64,000 nucleotides of DNA from Mercurialis annua (lineage: Eukaryota > Streptophyta > Magnoliopsida > Malpighiales > Euphorbiaceae): NCBI RefSeq assembly GCF_937616625.2, contig NC_065571.1, positions 20,211,701-20,275,700 on the forward strand. The letters run 5' to 3'. Every line of letters starts with the position of its first letter. Position 1 is the first letter of the stretch. Positions 36,832-48,153 of this stretch are shown here, piece after piece. The position numbers and the translations under genes were made by a program. The notes below the pieces were generated by a model that did not search any database, was not told the origin of the DNA, and worked only from the letters and a program-made list of their open reading frames with translations.

Positions 36832-39811
36832 TGTAATATCCCGTATAAATTTTGAAGTTTAATTTGCAAGTTTCGGAAATTAATTGAGCCGTTTACGTAT
36901 TTGAATTCGTGTTGTTGACTAAATCGAAGTTTAGTATAGATGAAGGATCGATTTTTGTTGCTGGTTAAGTCTGGAGGGTATTTTAGACTTTTGACCCATT
37001 CCTCATTCACTTTCAGCTCAATTGTACGAGACCTTAGTTAACCCCATTCTGTTATGATTTCAGTCCGCACACGACTCCATTTCACTCCGGATTTTCAGCT
37101 CGTTTTACTCACTATTTTAAAACGTTTTGAAAACAAAAAATCTTTACCACTCTACATACAAACCCTAGCCGTTTTCCATTCTCGTTTTCACTGAGAATCC
37201 ATCTCTCAATCATCACTCAAACTCAGCGGTAAGCTTTGGTTCTAAATTTTAGTTTTATTCAAAAATGACGTCTTCGTTCATCGCTGATTACTCTTTCGTT
37301 TCAGAACTGAAATAGGTTCCGCTTCCTTCCAGTGATAGAAGACTCACGTATCTACATATTCCAACTTTTCGTTCGTCAAACGGTACGTAAACGAATCCGT
37401 ACCAATCGCCGCCGTTTTACCGTTTTCTGGGAAATTCTGTTTTAAGTTTAATTCGACCCTTCTGAAATTTAATTCGTTTGGCAGCCGTTCGGAGGTCGAA
37501 ATCAATTCCGTTTGTTACCCGTGAAAGTAGACTCACGCATCTACGTTTCTACACCTTTCGTTTGTCAAACGGTACGTAAACGAACCCGTAGTAATCGCCG
37601 CCGTCTCACTGTAATTATTTGTTCATTTCTGAGTTTGTTTTGAAATATGGTTACTGCCGAATTCATTTCTTATTCTTAGGTTATAGTTTATGTTACCTTA
37701 AATGATATTGAGACCCTTGTTTATTTAGTAGTGATTTTTTAAGCTATTAGTCGTGATTTATCTCTCGGGTTCAATTATTATTATTTGGTTCGGTTTTGAT
37801 TTCAGTTTTTTTTAAATATCTTCGCTGCTATGTTTTAAATTATCAAGGGATTGTTTTTTTTTGATTTGGAGATGCTATATAATTCTTGAACTCTTGATTG
37901 TTGTCCTTGGTTCATTGTGTTAAATTTGGTTGATTAAGAATTTATAAGGATTTGATGTTATGAAGCTTTGGTTTCGTATGTTTCTGCAACTTGTATAACC
38001 TGAGTTTGTATATGGAAGAAGATGATGAGGTGGTGATGGGTGGTTGGTTCCTTTTATTTCTTTTTGGCTAAAGAGCCTTTTAGGTCACTGATTTATCTTA
38101 TTTAAAAACCTTTGATTCCTAAACTTATCTTTTGACTGTTTTAAATGATTTTTAATTTCAATTTACGAAATTGGTTTCAACTTATTAATTAACGGTTTAA
38201 ATAATATTATTATTTATAATATTGAAATTACTTTAGGCTTTAATATTTTTAAAATTTAAATTAATATTAAAATTATTATGCACTATATAAGATTTTATAA
38301 TTGATTATATTAAATAAAAATTTGGGGATTTTATTTAATTCGAAAGTTTTTCAAATTAATTATATTAATTCTAAGGCATAAAAATAATATTTGAATATTT
38401 AAAAATTAAATTAATAATTATTATTAATTATTATTTAATTGTTAAATTGATATTTTTGGCTTAAAATGCCTTTGGAATTAAATTTATATTTTAGCTTTGT
38501 TTGTTATTTAATTAATTGAGATAATTGCCGGTAATATTTAATTACTTGAGTTTCAAGCTATTGAGTTCTATTTTGATATTAATTAATATTTTATTCAATA
38601 TTAAGTATAAACTATGGTTTATAAACTCTGGAATATTAGTTGGGTCGGTATGGACTTGGGTCACCGACATGTGGGTTTAGCTTGGTGGTTTTGAAAAACT
38701 CGGCTGACCCACTATTTGAGGAATTGATTTTATTTATCAATTAAATATTATTTTAGTAATATTTTCGGATTGTATTTAAGGCGAACTCAATAGTCTTCAA
38801 TTAATTACGGCATTACATTTTATTTGAGAATTGTGTTTCTCTGTGATTTATCTGGTTATTTAATTGTGCTAGTCCTACGTGGTGTCTAGTGATCTTAGAG
38901 TTAGGGATCGTACGGATATTAACCTATTTATTATTTTAGACCCGTCGACTGCTCGTGCTTCGGAGTCTACGCAGGGTTAGCCGTTTGCCAAGATCACGTG
39001 GATAAGCAAGCAGTGAGTTTGTAGTGCTATTTACCGTTTTATTAAGTACCGCATCGTATTTTAATATTATAAATGTTTGTGAACTGTTTTTACGGATTAT
39101 GAAACTGGATTGAAACGAGCTACTCGATAGGCTTGTATCGAGACTGTGTGCACCGGTAAGTACTCTGGGAAACGGCAGACTAAAGTCTTGCTTACGCTGG
39201 TATATATTTATGACGAGGATTTGTTCCCGTCCACTCTGGGTTTATCAGTATGCTATGTCATACTTACGCTGGAATCATTTCAATACTGTTTTTCCATAAT
39301 CATATTATATTAGTATAAAAATGTTTTGATTTAAGGGTTTTAAACTTAATAAATGTAAATAGTATTGCGAACTCATCTCAGTATATCTGACCCCGTTGTT
39401 TTCCCAAATTTTCCAGGTTTATGATTTGAAAGCTGGTCCACTCCGATTCTTTTGATTCCTCGGTGGTTTTTATGTTATTTAAACTAGTTACTGTTTTTCG
39501 AACTCTTAGACCGCAGTAGAACTAGTTTATATATTACATTCGATATATTCGATTATTTATTATTGGCATGATTACTCTGGATTATTTTATTATTATATTT
39601 AAGGCATGCTGTGGAATATTTTAGATACTTAAGTTAATTATATTAGAACTGTATTATAGATTGCTAGACTTAGGTTGGAGTCTCGGTTGCCCCCGAGCAG
39701 TTTCTGCAGGATTAAATGTTTTATTGTTTTCCGCAAGGCTTGCTACGGGTTTTGGTACAACCATACCCATACCCTAGCGCCGGTCACGATCCATGAAATT
39801 GGGTCGTGACA
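36832..39811 (+). repeat. 5' LTR of the plus-strand chromovirus
   Basis: It starts with TGTAATATCCCG and ends with GGGTCGTGACA. A directly repeated block of about 90 bp with the core CAAACGGTACGTAAACGAA occurs at about 37332-37410 and 37526-37600. A good splice-donor-like CAGCGGTAAGC is at about 37224-37234. The CTCAGTATATCTGACCCCGT motif is at about 39378. No strong palindrome cluster or TATA box was found. Confidence 0.95.
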
Positions 39812-40164
39812 AAGTTGGTATCAGAGCTTTAGTTTCGAACTAAGGCCAAAATTTTCCATGTTTTGTGTTTATTGCTTTAAGGCATGTTAAGTGTTACTGT
39901 TGTATCATAGGATCTACTGCGGAATTAGGATTCAAGTTTTGTCTTTTGAAACGTCATCATTTGTTTTCAAAACTTTCTACTCTCACCGTTAGGAATGTTT
40001 GAGTCGGTCTTATGTGTTATTGATGTTTTACTTTGAGAAATTTTTACTTTACTCTGGAATGTTAGTGTTATTACTCTGGATAAATTGTTGATTTGTGAAC
40101 TATCTAATTATACTCTGGGTATTGCCATATGGGCATTATTTGAGATTTGTTGTTTCATTCTTAG
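37229..40164 (+). other. Candidate leader intron of the chromovirus
   Basis: A donor-like GGTAAGC with GT at 37229-37230 lies in the LTR. TTTCATTCTTAG with AG at 40163-40164 ends two bases before the probable gag start. Splicing would remove most of the LTR, the primer site and the leader from a gag message. The same arrangement is present in the minus-strand element (59617 to 57701). This is inferred from signal sequences only. Confidence 0.3.
39816..39832 (+). other. Primer-binding site (tRNA-iMet type)
   Basis: TGGTATCAGAGC followed by TTTAG begins four bases after the LTR end. Confidence 0.94.
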
Positions 40165-42813
40165 GAATGAACACTCGTGGGCGTGCTGCAGCTCAGGCTG
40201 AGGCTGAAGCTGATGACGCTATGTCGATTGAGGTTAACCAGCATGAACCAGAGGTTCAAGTTGGCAGGGGACGTGCAGGTGGAGTTCCGGCTGGTAGAGG
40301 CCGAGCTGGCAGAGGCCGGGGTGGCAGAGGTCAGGCTGCTGGAGGCAGAGGTAGGGGACGTGGTGGTGTAGGCTTTCAGGCACCAGGCATACCACAAGCT
40401 CCTACCGACCCATTTGACTTCACGACATTTTTGGCTGGGATCACTGCATTCCAGAATAATCAAGTGCAACTGCAGGCAGGACAGATCGCCATGCAGAACC
40501 AGTATGCTATGCTAGGACAGATTGTGCAGCAACAGGTACCACAGGCTGGTGGTGTTGCGTTTGGTGCTGCTGGAATCGCTGACAGAGACTTGGTGTTGGC
40601 TTATTTGAGGCTAAAGCCGACTGAGTTTGCGGGCGACGGCGACGCTCTAGATTTTCTGGAGGAGGTTGAGCGGAATGCTCAGAGACTACAGGCTTCTGAG
40701 AGACAGACCGTTATGCTAGTAGAGATGTCCTTGAAGGGTGCTGCAAATGACTGGTTTCGCAGGGAGATTCGCGCAGTTATGGCTACTATTACATGGGCGG
40801 ACTTTGTGACAGAATTCAAGGAATTTTATCTACCTTTCTCAGTGACAGAGGGTTTCAGAGACAGACTGCTGGTTCTGAGGAAAGGAGACAGATAAGTACA
40901 TGAGTACACTACTGAGTTTGTGAGACTGAGTCGCTTTGCCCCAGATCTGCAGACTGAACAGCAGAGGGTGAACGACAAATACGTAAAGGGTCTGGGTGCT
41001 GACTTTATTAGCCTTCTGACTGAGACGACCAAGGAATTTTCTGCTGTAGTGGAAAGTGCCCGTCGGATGGAGGCAAATTTACTGCACTTTGGGAAAATGA
41101 CTGACACGAAGAAGGCGAGCGGTGGTTTTCAGAGTAGTGGGCAACAGGGTGGTAGCAGCAGCTATCAGCACAAGCCTTCCCAGTACAAGAGTCAGAAAGG
41201 GGGTGTTCGGAAAGGGTATCAGCCGTATTCCCACAGTTCTGGTTACAGTGGGAGTAGCCGTGGATCTGGTCGCGGTTACAGTGGTACTTCTAGCATCCCG
41301 TTTTGTCAGAACTGTAGGCGCAGACATTTGGGACAGTGCACAGTGGCACCAGGTAGTTGCTATGCTTGTGGCCAGCAGGGTCACTTTGCTAGGGAGTGTC
41401 CGTCATCTGGACAACAGATGTCGTCGGCTAGTGTTGCTCAGCCGTTCTTTCAGCAGCAGAGGCCCGTTTTCACTCCTTCGGCAGGGTATTCTCAACCTAC
41501 CGCTTCGTTTGGTGGCCAGCGGGGCCGTGGTTCAGGAGGGCGTGGTTTTGGTGGCCGTGGGAATGGTGGTAGAGGCTCGGGTAGCTACAGTTCTTCTCAG
41601 GCACCGCAGCAGGGACAGGGTCAGGCCAGAGTATTTGCTCTGACTCCTCAGGATGCTCGTGCATCAAACGCCGTGGTGCAAGGTACTATTCCCATTTCAT
41701 TTGTAGATGCCTTGGTCTTATTTGATGCGGGTGTAACACACTCTTTTGTTTCTTCGAGTTTTGCTGCTAAGTTGGGTGTGACACCATCTAGGTTGTTAGA
41801 GCCTTTATCTGTATCTATGCCTTTGTCTGATAGTGTTGTGGTGGACGTGGTCTTTCCATCTTGTTCTGTGGTCATACATGGTAGGGATCTTAGTGCTGAT
41901 TTGATTATGCTTGACATGTTATCTTTTGATGTCATCTTGGGGATGGATTGGCTTTCACGCCATTTTGCTTCTATCGACTGTCGAGGGAAGTCGATATTGT
42001 TTGGGATTCCTGGTGATATGCCTTTTTCCTTCCAAGGGGAAAAGACAGAAGCACCTAAGAATCTAATTTCGGCGATCAAGGCCAAGCATATGATGGGCAA
42101 GGGTTGCCAGGCTTTCTTGGCAGTGGTTCGTGATTTAGAGGGTGACAGTGGTGATGTGCATAGTGTCCCGATAGTGAATGAGTTCACTGATGTGTTTCCA
42201 GAGGAGTTGCCTGGATTACCACCTGATCGTGACATCGAGTTCTGTATTGATGTTGCTCCTGGAACAGCTCCTATTTCGATACCGCCGTATCGGATGGCTC
42301 CTGCAGAGTTGAAAGAGCTGAAGGAATAGTTACAGGAATTGCTTGATAGTGGTTTTATCAGACCGAGTACTTCTCCGTGGGGTGCTCCTGTATTGTTTGT
42401 CAAGAAGAAGGATGGGTCATTTCGGCTGTGTATTGACTACAGACAGCTGAACAAGGTTACTATTAAGAACCGATATCCTCTTCCTCGTATTGATGATTTG
42501 TTCGACCAGTTGGAGGGTGCTAAGTGCTTTTCGAAGATTGACTTGAGATCCGGGTATCATCAGCTTCGGATTCGAGACGTCGATGTGCCTGAGACTGCTT
42601 TCAGAACGCGGTATGGGCATTTCGAGTTTCTGGTCATGTCTTTCGGGTTAACTAACGCACCAGCAGCGTTTATGGATATGATGAACCGGGTATTCAAGCC
42701 TTTTCTGGATCAGTTCGTTATTGTGTTTATTGATGACATACTGATTTATTCTCGGAGTGAGGAGGAGCATGCTTTCCACTTGAGAACGATACTGCAGACC
42801 TTGCGTGAGCATC

Positions 42814-42818
42814 AGCTG
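42814..42818. repeat. Target-site duplication of the inserted solo LTR, left copy
   Basis: AGCTG is repeated at 45778-45782, and removing the LTR restores the reverse transcriptase reading through HQLYAKFSK. Confidence 0.95.
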
Positions 42819-42974
42819 TGTAATATCCCGTAAAATTTTAAATTTATTTTTTTAATTTTTCCGACGTGGTTCCGGATGTGTTTTGGGGAGTATTTGAAGT
42901 TTCGTAAATTGTTGTGGTTCGATTCATTTTCGGTTCGGTTTTAAAAAAAAAATATAAACTTCTCCTTTGGGTCC

Positions 42975-43243
42975 TGGTTCAACCAAATGGTTGAACCAAG
43001 GGATAAACCAGGTCTCGTAAGAGACCTGATGTTTTCCCGTACGGTCCCGTACGGGACTGTGCCTGTCCCGTACGGGACTGTGCCTGTCCCGTACGGGACT
43101 GTGCCTGTCCCGTACGGGACTGTGCAAAATTTGCACTGGTCCCGTACGGGACCAGGCTGTCCCGAACGGGAACTCAGCATTTTTGCTGAGTCTCGTTCGA
43201 GACTGGTAACGGCAGTTAGGAGGCTTAATTTCTGCCGTTACCA
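42975..43243. repeat. Palindrome cassette: 13 inverted repeats in series
   Basis: Perfect or near-perfect inverted repeats follow each other with almost no spacer: an 11-bp stem TGGTTCAACCA (42975-42998); CAGGTCTC/GAGACCTG (43009-43028); CCGTACGG (43037-43044); GTCCCGTACGGGAC at 43044, 43065, 43086 and 43107, with 21-bp spacing from start to start; GTGCAAA/TTTGCAC (43122-43136); TGGTCCCGTACGGGACCA (43137-43154); TCCCG/CGGGA (43160-43171); ACTCAGCA/TGCTGAGT (43172-43191); GTCTCG/CGAGAC (43190-43203); and a 12-bp stem TGGTAACGGCAG (43204-43243). It lies about 50 bp upstream of a TATA-like box. Its function is unknown. Confidence 0.93.
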
Positions 43244-43294
43244 TTCCGATCTTGTTTCCCTTTTTGGCTGATTTGATTCCACTCTTTCCTTCTC

Positions 43295-43302
43295 TATATA
43301 TT
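43295..43302 (+). promoter_or_regulatory. TATA-like box of the inserted solo LTR
   Basis: TATATATT is followed by CAGCTAGCCCTAGCC and, about 80 bp later, by a consensus-like splice donor. It is a plausible core promoter of this LTR family. Confidence 0.55.
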
Positions 43303-45070
43303 CAGCTAGCCCTAGCCACCATCCTTCTCTTTTCCCTTCATGTTTTTCACCTCCAAAATCTGCTCCAAACTCAGCCCGTGGTAAGTGTTCTTAACCTTTT
43401 CCATTTCAGATTTTTAGCTTTGAACATACTTCGGTTTTCTGATCCGTGTGTGTTCGTTTCTAGATCGAAACTGAAACCGTTTGATCTCAGGCGTTCTAGA
43501 CTCGTTTACCTTCGATTCAATTCGTTCGCTTCGCTTAACGGTACGCCGTTGATCTCGTTCTTTTGCCGTTCGGTTTATCGCTTTGGTTTTGTTAAAACTC
43601 TGTTCTTGAATTGTTGCTTGCTGCCGTGGTGTTCCTTCATGCATTAGGCTTAGGTTTTGTTTCTTCTTCATGGTTTGGCATCCTTGTTAATGGGTTAATT
43701 AGATTTTGGTTAAATATTGTCATGCCATGATCTTGGGTTTTGCCGAATGGTTCTTGTTAGTTCTTGTGATTTGGTTGTGTTTAATTGTTGGGTTATAGGA
43801 TGAAGGTGGTATGATTGGATTGGGAATGTTGGATTCATGATTCAGTGATTAAGTTGTTAGTTATAGTGAATGAGATTTAGTTTGGTTTTGATTCTTTCAA
43901 ATGAGAAATGGCGGCATGAACATGGCTCTGTTCTTTTTCTTTTTGTTGAAGATGATGGCTTAATAGCCACTTTAGTCACCAAGTTATTTTGCTTAAATAA
44001 AATCAATCCTTTAAGTTTAACTTTAACTAATAACTTGGGTTTTATTTTGAATTATAAGTTAAATATTGAAAACGCTTATTATTATAAATTTTAGTTAATA
44101 TAATTACTCGGATAATTATATTTGCCTACAAATGTCGTTTTGTCAAAAAGTTGGCTAAATTACAATTTAGCCCCTAAACTTATTTTATAACTTAATTAAG
44201 TGGATTTTCGGCTAATAACTTTATTGTTGGTTTTAATTATAAAACAAAAGTAACTAATTTGATTTTTGGAAATCAAATTGGCTAAAGTGCAATTTAGCCC
44301 CTAATTGGCAAAAGTACCATTTAGTCCCTGCTTGGTTAAAATACAATTTGGTCCCTGAATTTTTATTTGATTTATTTAACTAAGTTTTTGGGGTTGTAAC
44401 TTGGGTTATTTTGAATTGAAGTTATTGAGTTCCGCTTTTAAAATGATTTATTTTTTTATGGAATTTGTTTTATAAATATAAACTTGGGTTTATATTTGAT
44501 AATTGTTTTGAGTCGGGTTAGACTTGGGTCACTCGACAAGTGAGGTTAGCTTGGTAGTTTATGATAACTCGGCTAACCCACTATTTGGAAATTATTTATT
44601 ATTTAAAGTTTTTAAATAATATTTATATATTGGATTTTTAGCGGGAACTCAATAGACTTATATTATTTGGGCTTTATTACCTTCTGTATATATTTGTGTT
44701 ATTTTGGATTGTTTATTTACTACGTGTTAATTGTGCTAGTCTTATGTGGTGTCTAGTACTCTCTAGAGTTAGGGTCTGATTTTAATAATTATTTTATTTG
44801 TCTAGACTCGTCTACTGTTCGTGCTTCTGAGGCGAACCAGAGTTAGTTGCTTGCCGGTATTTCACGCGGATTAGCAAGCTGTGAGTTTATATTTACTATT
44901 TACCGCTTTATTAAGTAAATTGTTATTTTAATATTAAATATATATACTGTACGTATATTTCGAACTGTTTTTATATTATGGCTCTTAGTTGGAACGTGCT
45001 ACCTAATGGGCATCATTAGGACTGCGTGCGCACCGGTATTGATCTGGGTAAGGTATTTATGGAAATGTGG

Positions 45071-45190
45071 TAACTCGGTGTGAGCATAGCTCTCGGGACC
45101 AGGTAGAGTAACTCGGTGTAGCTCAGCTCTCGGGACTCTGGTATAAGTGTGGTTAGTGGTAACTCGGTGTAGCTCAGCTCTCGGGACCAG
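45071..45190 (+). repeat. Three-copy tandem repeat in the solo LTR (AACTCGGTGT units)
   Basis: It has the same three-unit organisation as 20081-20202, with small differences in the spacers. Confidence 0.87.
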
Positions 45191-45777
45191 ACCTATTGGA
45201 TTATGATTATTATTTAGAATTGTGGATTAGGGTTCCAACTATTATCCGTAATATCGTTATTAAATGTTTTAAACGTTTTAAAGGTTTTCCACTTAATAAA
45301 TGTAGATAGTGGTATGAACTCATCTCAGTATATCTGACCCCGTTGTTTTCCCAATTTTCCCAGGGTTATTGATCTGAGAGAGTCGGGTGATCTCCGCATT
45401 TACTTTTCCTCGGAGGTTCCATTATTTTGATATACTGTCAAACTATTTTATTCTTAGACCGCAGTAGTTGACTAGACGTCTTTACTATTATTACAGTTGT
45501 TTGTCGGATTGGTTCGACTGGTTATATTGCTTCGCCATGTTATATTATTGTATCGGTTTTTGATAAATCTATTTTAGACTTAGAATTGAATATGTATGTT
45601 ATATTAATTGTTGATTATTATAACTGCTAGTTTAGGCTGAAGTCTCGGTTGCCCCCGAGCATTGGTTTTCTGCAGGTTTATGTGTTTATGCTTTTTATGG
45701 GAGGCTAGCTACGGGTTTCGGTACTTCATTACCCATACCCTAGCGCCGGTCGCGATTCATGAAAATGGGTCGTGACA

Positions 45778-45782
45778 AGCTG
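45778..45782. repeat. Target-site duplication of the inserted solo LTR, right copy
   Basis: AGCTG repeats 42814-42818. Confidence 0.95.
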
Positions 45783-48117
45783 TATGCTAAGTTCTCGAAG
45801 TGCGAATTCTGGCTGGATCAAGTTACCTTCTTAGGACACGTGGTGTCAAAGGATGGGATCAAGGTTGATCCGACGAAGATTGAGGCGGTTATGGATTGGC
45901 AGAGGCCGAGGTCAGTTACCGAGATCAGAAGTTTTCTGGGGTTAGCTGGCTACTACCGTCGGTTCGTGCAGGATTTCTCCAGAATATCTGCACCGATGAC
46001 TAAAGTGACACAGAAGGGTGTTAAGTTTGAGTGGACTGACAAGTGCGAGGCGAGCTTTGAGAAGCTCAAAGAGATTCTGGCTACAGCTCCTGTGTTAGCT
46101 TTGCCATCTGGCATTGAGGGGTTCACTGTGTATTGTGATGCTTCTCGTATCAGTTTGGGGTGCGTTCTGATGCAACATGGTAAGGTGATTGCCTATGCTT
46201 CTCACCAGCTGAAGAAGCATGAGGTGAATTATCCTACTCATGATCTGGAGTTAGCAGGTGTAGTTTTTGCTCTCAAGATTTGGAGGCACTATTTGTACGG
46301 TGCGACTTGCGAGATCTTCACTGATCATAAGAGTCTGAAGTACATTTTTGATTAGCGTGAGCTGAATATGAGGCAGCGGAGATGGTTGGAGTTACTGAAA
46401 GACTATGATTGTACTATTCAGTACCATCCGGGTAAGGCTAATGTGGTAGCCGATGCGTTGAGTCGCAAATCTTCGGGCAGTTTGGCCCATATTTCTGAGG
46501 TTAGGCGGAGACCCATGGTTCGTGAGTGGCATAGTCTGTTAGCTTCGGGATACGGATTTCAGGTTTCGCAGAGAGGTTGTTTATTGGCACAGTTGCAGGT
46601 GCAACCGGTTTTGATTGATAGGATCACAGCTTTACAAGCTGAGGATCCACAATTGAAACGAATTATGGATGAGATCCATCTGGATGGAAATTCTGAGTTT
46701 GTTATGGCGGATGGAGTTCTCAGGTACGGTTCTCGACTGTGTGTTCCGGATTCGGATGGTTTGAGAGACCAGATTCTGGAAGAGGCGCACAAGTCAGCTT
46801 ACAGTGTTCATCCGGGTTCTACCAAGATGTACCATGATCTCAAGGGTACATACTGGTGGAGCGGAATGAAAAAGGATGTTGCAGAGTTTGTGTCTAAGTG
46901 TTTGACTTGCCAGCAGGTAAAGTTAGAGCATCAGAGACCGTTTGGATATCTGCAACCGCTACCTATTCCAGAGTGGAAATGGGAGCGAATCGCTATGGAC
47001 TTTGTGGTTGGTTTGCCACGTACCCGACAGGGGTATGATTCGATTTGGGTGATAGTTGACCGTTTGACCAAGTCAACTCACTTCTTACCGATCAAGGTTA
47101 CTTATCAGGCTTCGAAGTTGGCACAGTTGTACATCGATCGGATTGTGAGTCTCCATGGTGTACCAGTGTCGATAGTTTCGGACAGAGGTTCAGTTTTCAC
47201 CTCTCGGTTTTGGAAGGCGATGCAGGAATCTTTGGGTACGAGATTGGATTTCAGTACTGCTTTTCATCCTCATACTGACGGTCAGTCTGAGAGGACTATT
47301 CAGACTTTGGAGGACATGCTCAGGATGTGTGTTTTGGATTTTCAGGGTAGATGGGATGCTCATTTGCCTTTGATTGAGTTTTCCTATAACAACAGTTACC
47401 ACGCTAGTATCGAGATTGCACCTTATGAGGCCTTGTACGGGCGCAAGTGTCGATCTCCTATCTGTTGGGAGGAGGTTGGCGAGCGCAAACTCTCGGGAGC
47501 AGAGATTATTCAGATTACCTCAGAGAAGGTACCACTGATCAAGCGGAGATTGGAGACAGCTTTTAGTCGGCATAAGAGTTATGCTGATCCGAAGAGAAAA
47601 GACATGGAGTTTCGGGTTGGAGATTTCATGTTTCTTCGGGTTTCGCCTATGAAGGGCGTTGTGCGTTTTGGTGTTAAAGGGAAATTAGCACCGAGGTATG
47701 TTGGTCCGTATGAGATCATTGAGCGTATTGGAGCAGTGGCGTACAAGTTAGCGTTGCCACCAGATATGTCGTTGGTTCACCCAGTGTTTCACATTTCCAT
47801 GTTGAGGAAGTGTATTTCTGATCCTTCTCACGTGATTGTACCGCAGAGTGTGGAGATTGACCATGAGTTATCTTACGAGGAGCAGCCTGTCAAGATTGTT
47901 GATACGCAGGTTCGTAAGTTACGAAGCAAGGAGATTCTGATGGTTAAGGTTCTTTGGCGGAACCATTCTGTTGAGGAGTGCACTTGGGAGACCGAGTCGG
48001 ATATGCGGAATCGCTATCCTTTTCTTTTTCCTTGAGGTACGAAAGTTGATTGTTATTTGATTTTTATGAATTTTACTTGCGTTTGTGTTATTTTTGGTAC
48101 TGTGTGTTTATTGTGTT

Positions 48118-48153
48118 AAATTCGAGGACGAATTTTTAATAAGTTGGGGAGAA
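48118..48153 (+). other. Hairpin and polypurine tract before 3' LTR
   Basis: AAATTCG-AGGA-CGAATTT (48118-48135) is followed by the polypurine tract AAGTTGGGGAGAA (48141-48153) at the LTR start, identical in layout to 25090-25125. Confidence 0.88.

Larger units (their letters stand above)
42819..45777 (+). mobile_element. Solo LTR (2959 bp) inserted in the chromovirus reverse transcriptase
   Basis: It starts with TGTAATATCCCG, ends with GGGTCGTGACA and has AGCTG TSDs. No interior sequence remains. The second half closely resembles the LTR of the LARD-like element (17889-20800), including the three-copy AACTCGGTGT repeat (about 45071-45190), while the first half is unrelated in sequence. That first half holds a 269-bp palindrome cassette (42975-43243), a TATA-like box (43295-43302) and a strong splice-donor-like GTGGTAAGTG (GT at 43381-43382). 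Several frames across the cassette are open on both strands only because it is palindromic. AT-rich repeats with the motif CAATTTAGCCCCTAA lie at about 44150-44375. Confidence 0.95.
40167..48035 (+). pseudogene. Chromovirus gag-pol, three stops and one LTR insertion
   Basis: The chosen start (MNTRGRAAAQ, 40167) follows a possible splice acceptor; an upstream in-frame ATG at 40095 is less likely. Gag is RG-rich with a gag fold region and a CCHC knuckle (41358-41399). Protease has DAGVTHSF at 41724 instead of the usual DSGATHSF, with the aspartate kept. Reverse transcriptase has FIDD (42729-42740), RNase H has TVYCDAS near 46137, integrase has its HHCC region from 46809 and a DDE triad at 46998, 47181 and 47289 (DX35E), and a chromodomain-like end lies at about 47890-48032. 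Breaks are TAA at 40893, TAG at 42327, TAG at 46353 and the solo LTR at 42819-45777. All segments share one frame because the insertion plus TSD is 2964 bp, a multiple of three. It is inactive as it stands. Confidence 0.94.

Noticed and set aside
43044..43154. CRISPR-like look: regularly spaced short palindromic repeats
   Set aside because: The spacers are the same 7 bases rather than unique sequence, the locus lies in a plant LTR and there are no cas genes.
42924..43271. Overlapping open frames on both strands with repeated peptide motifs
   Set aside because: They arise because the palindromic 21-bp repeats are open in several frames on both strands. No start context or homology supports a protein.
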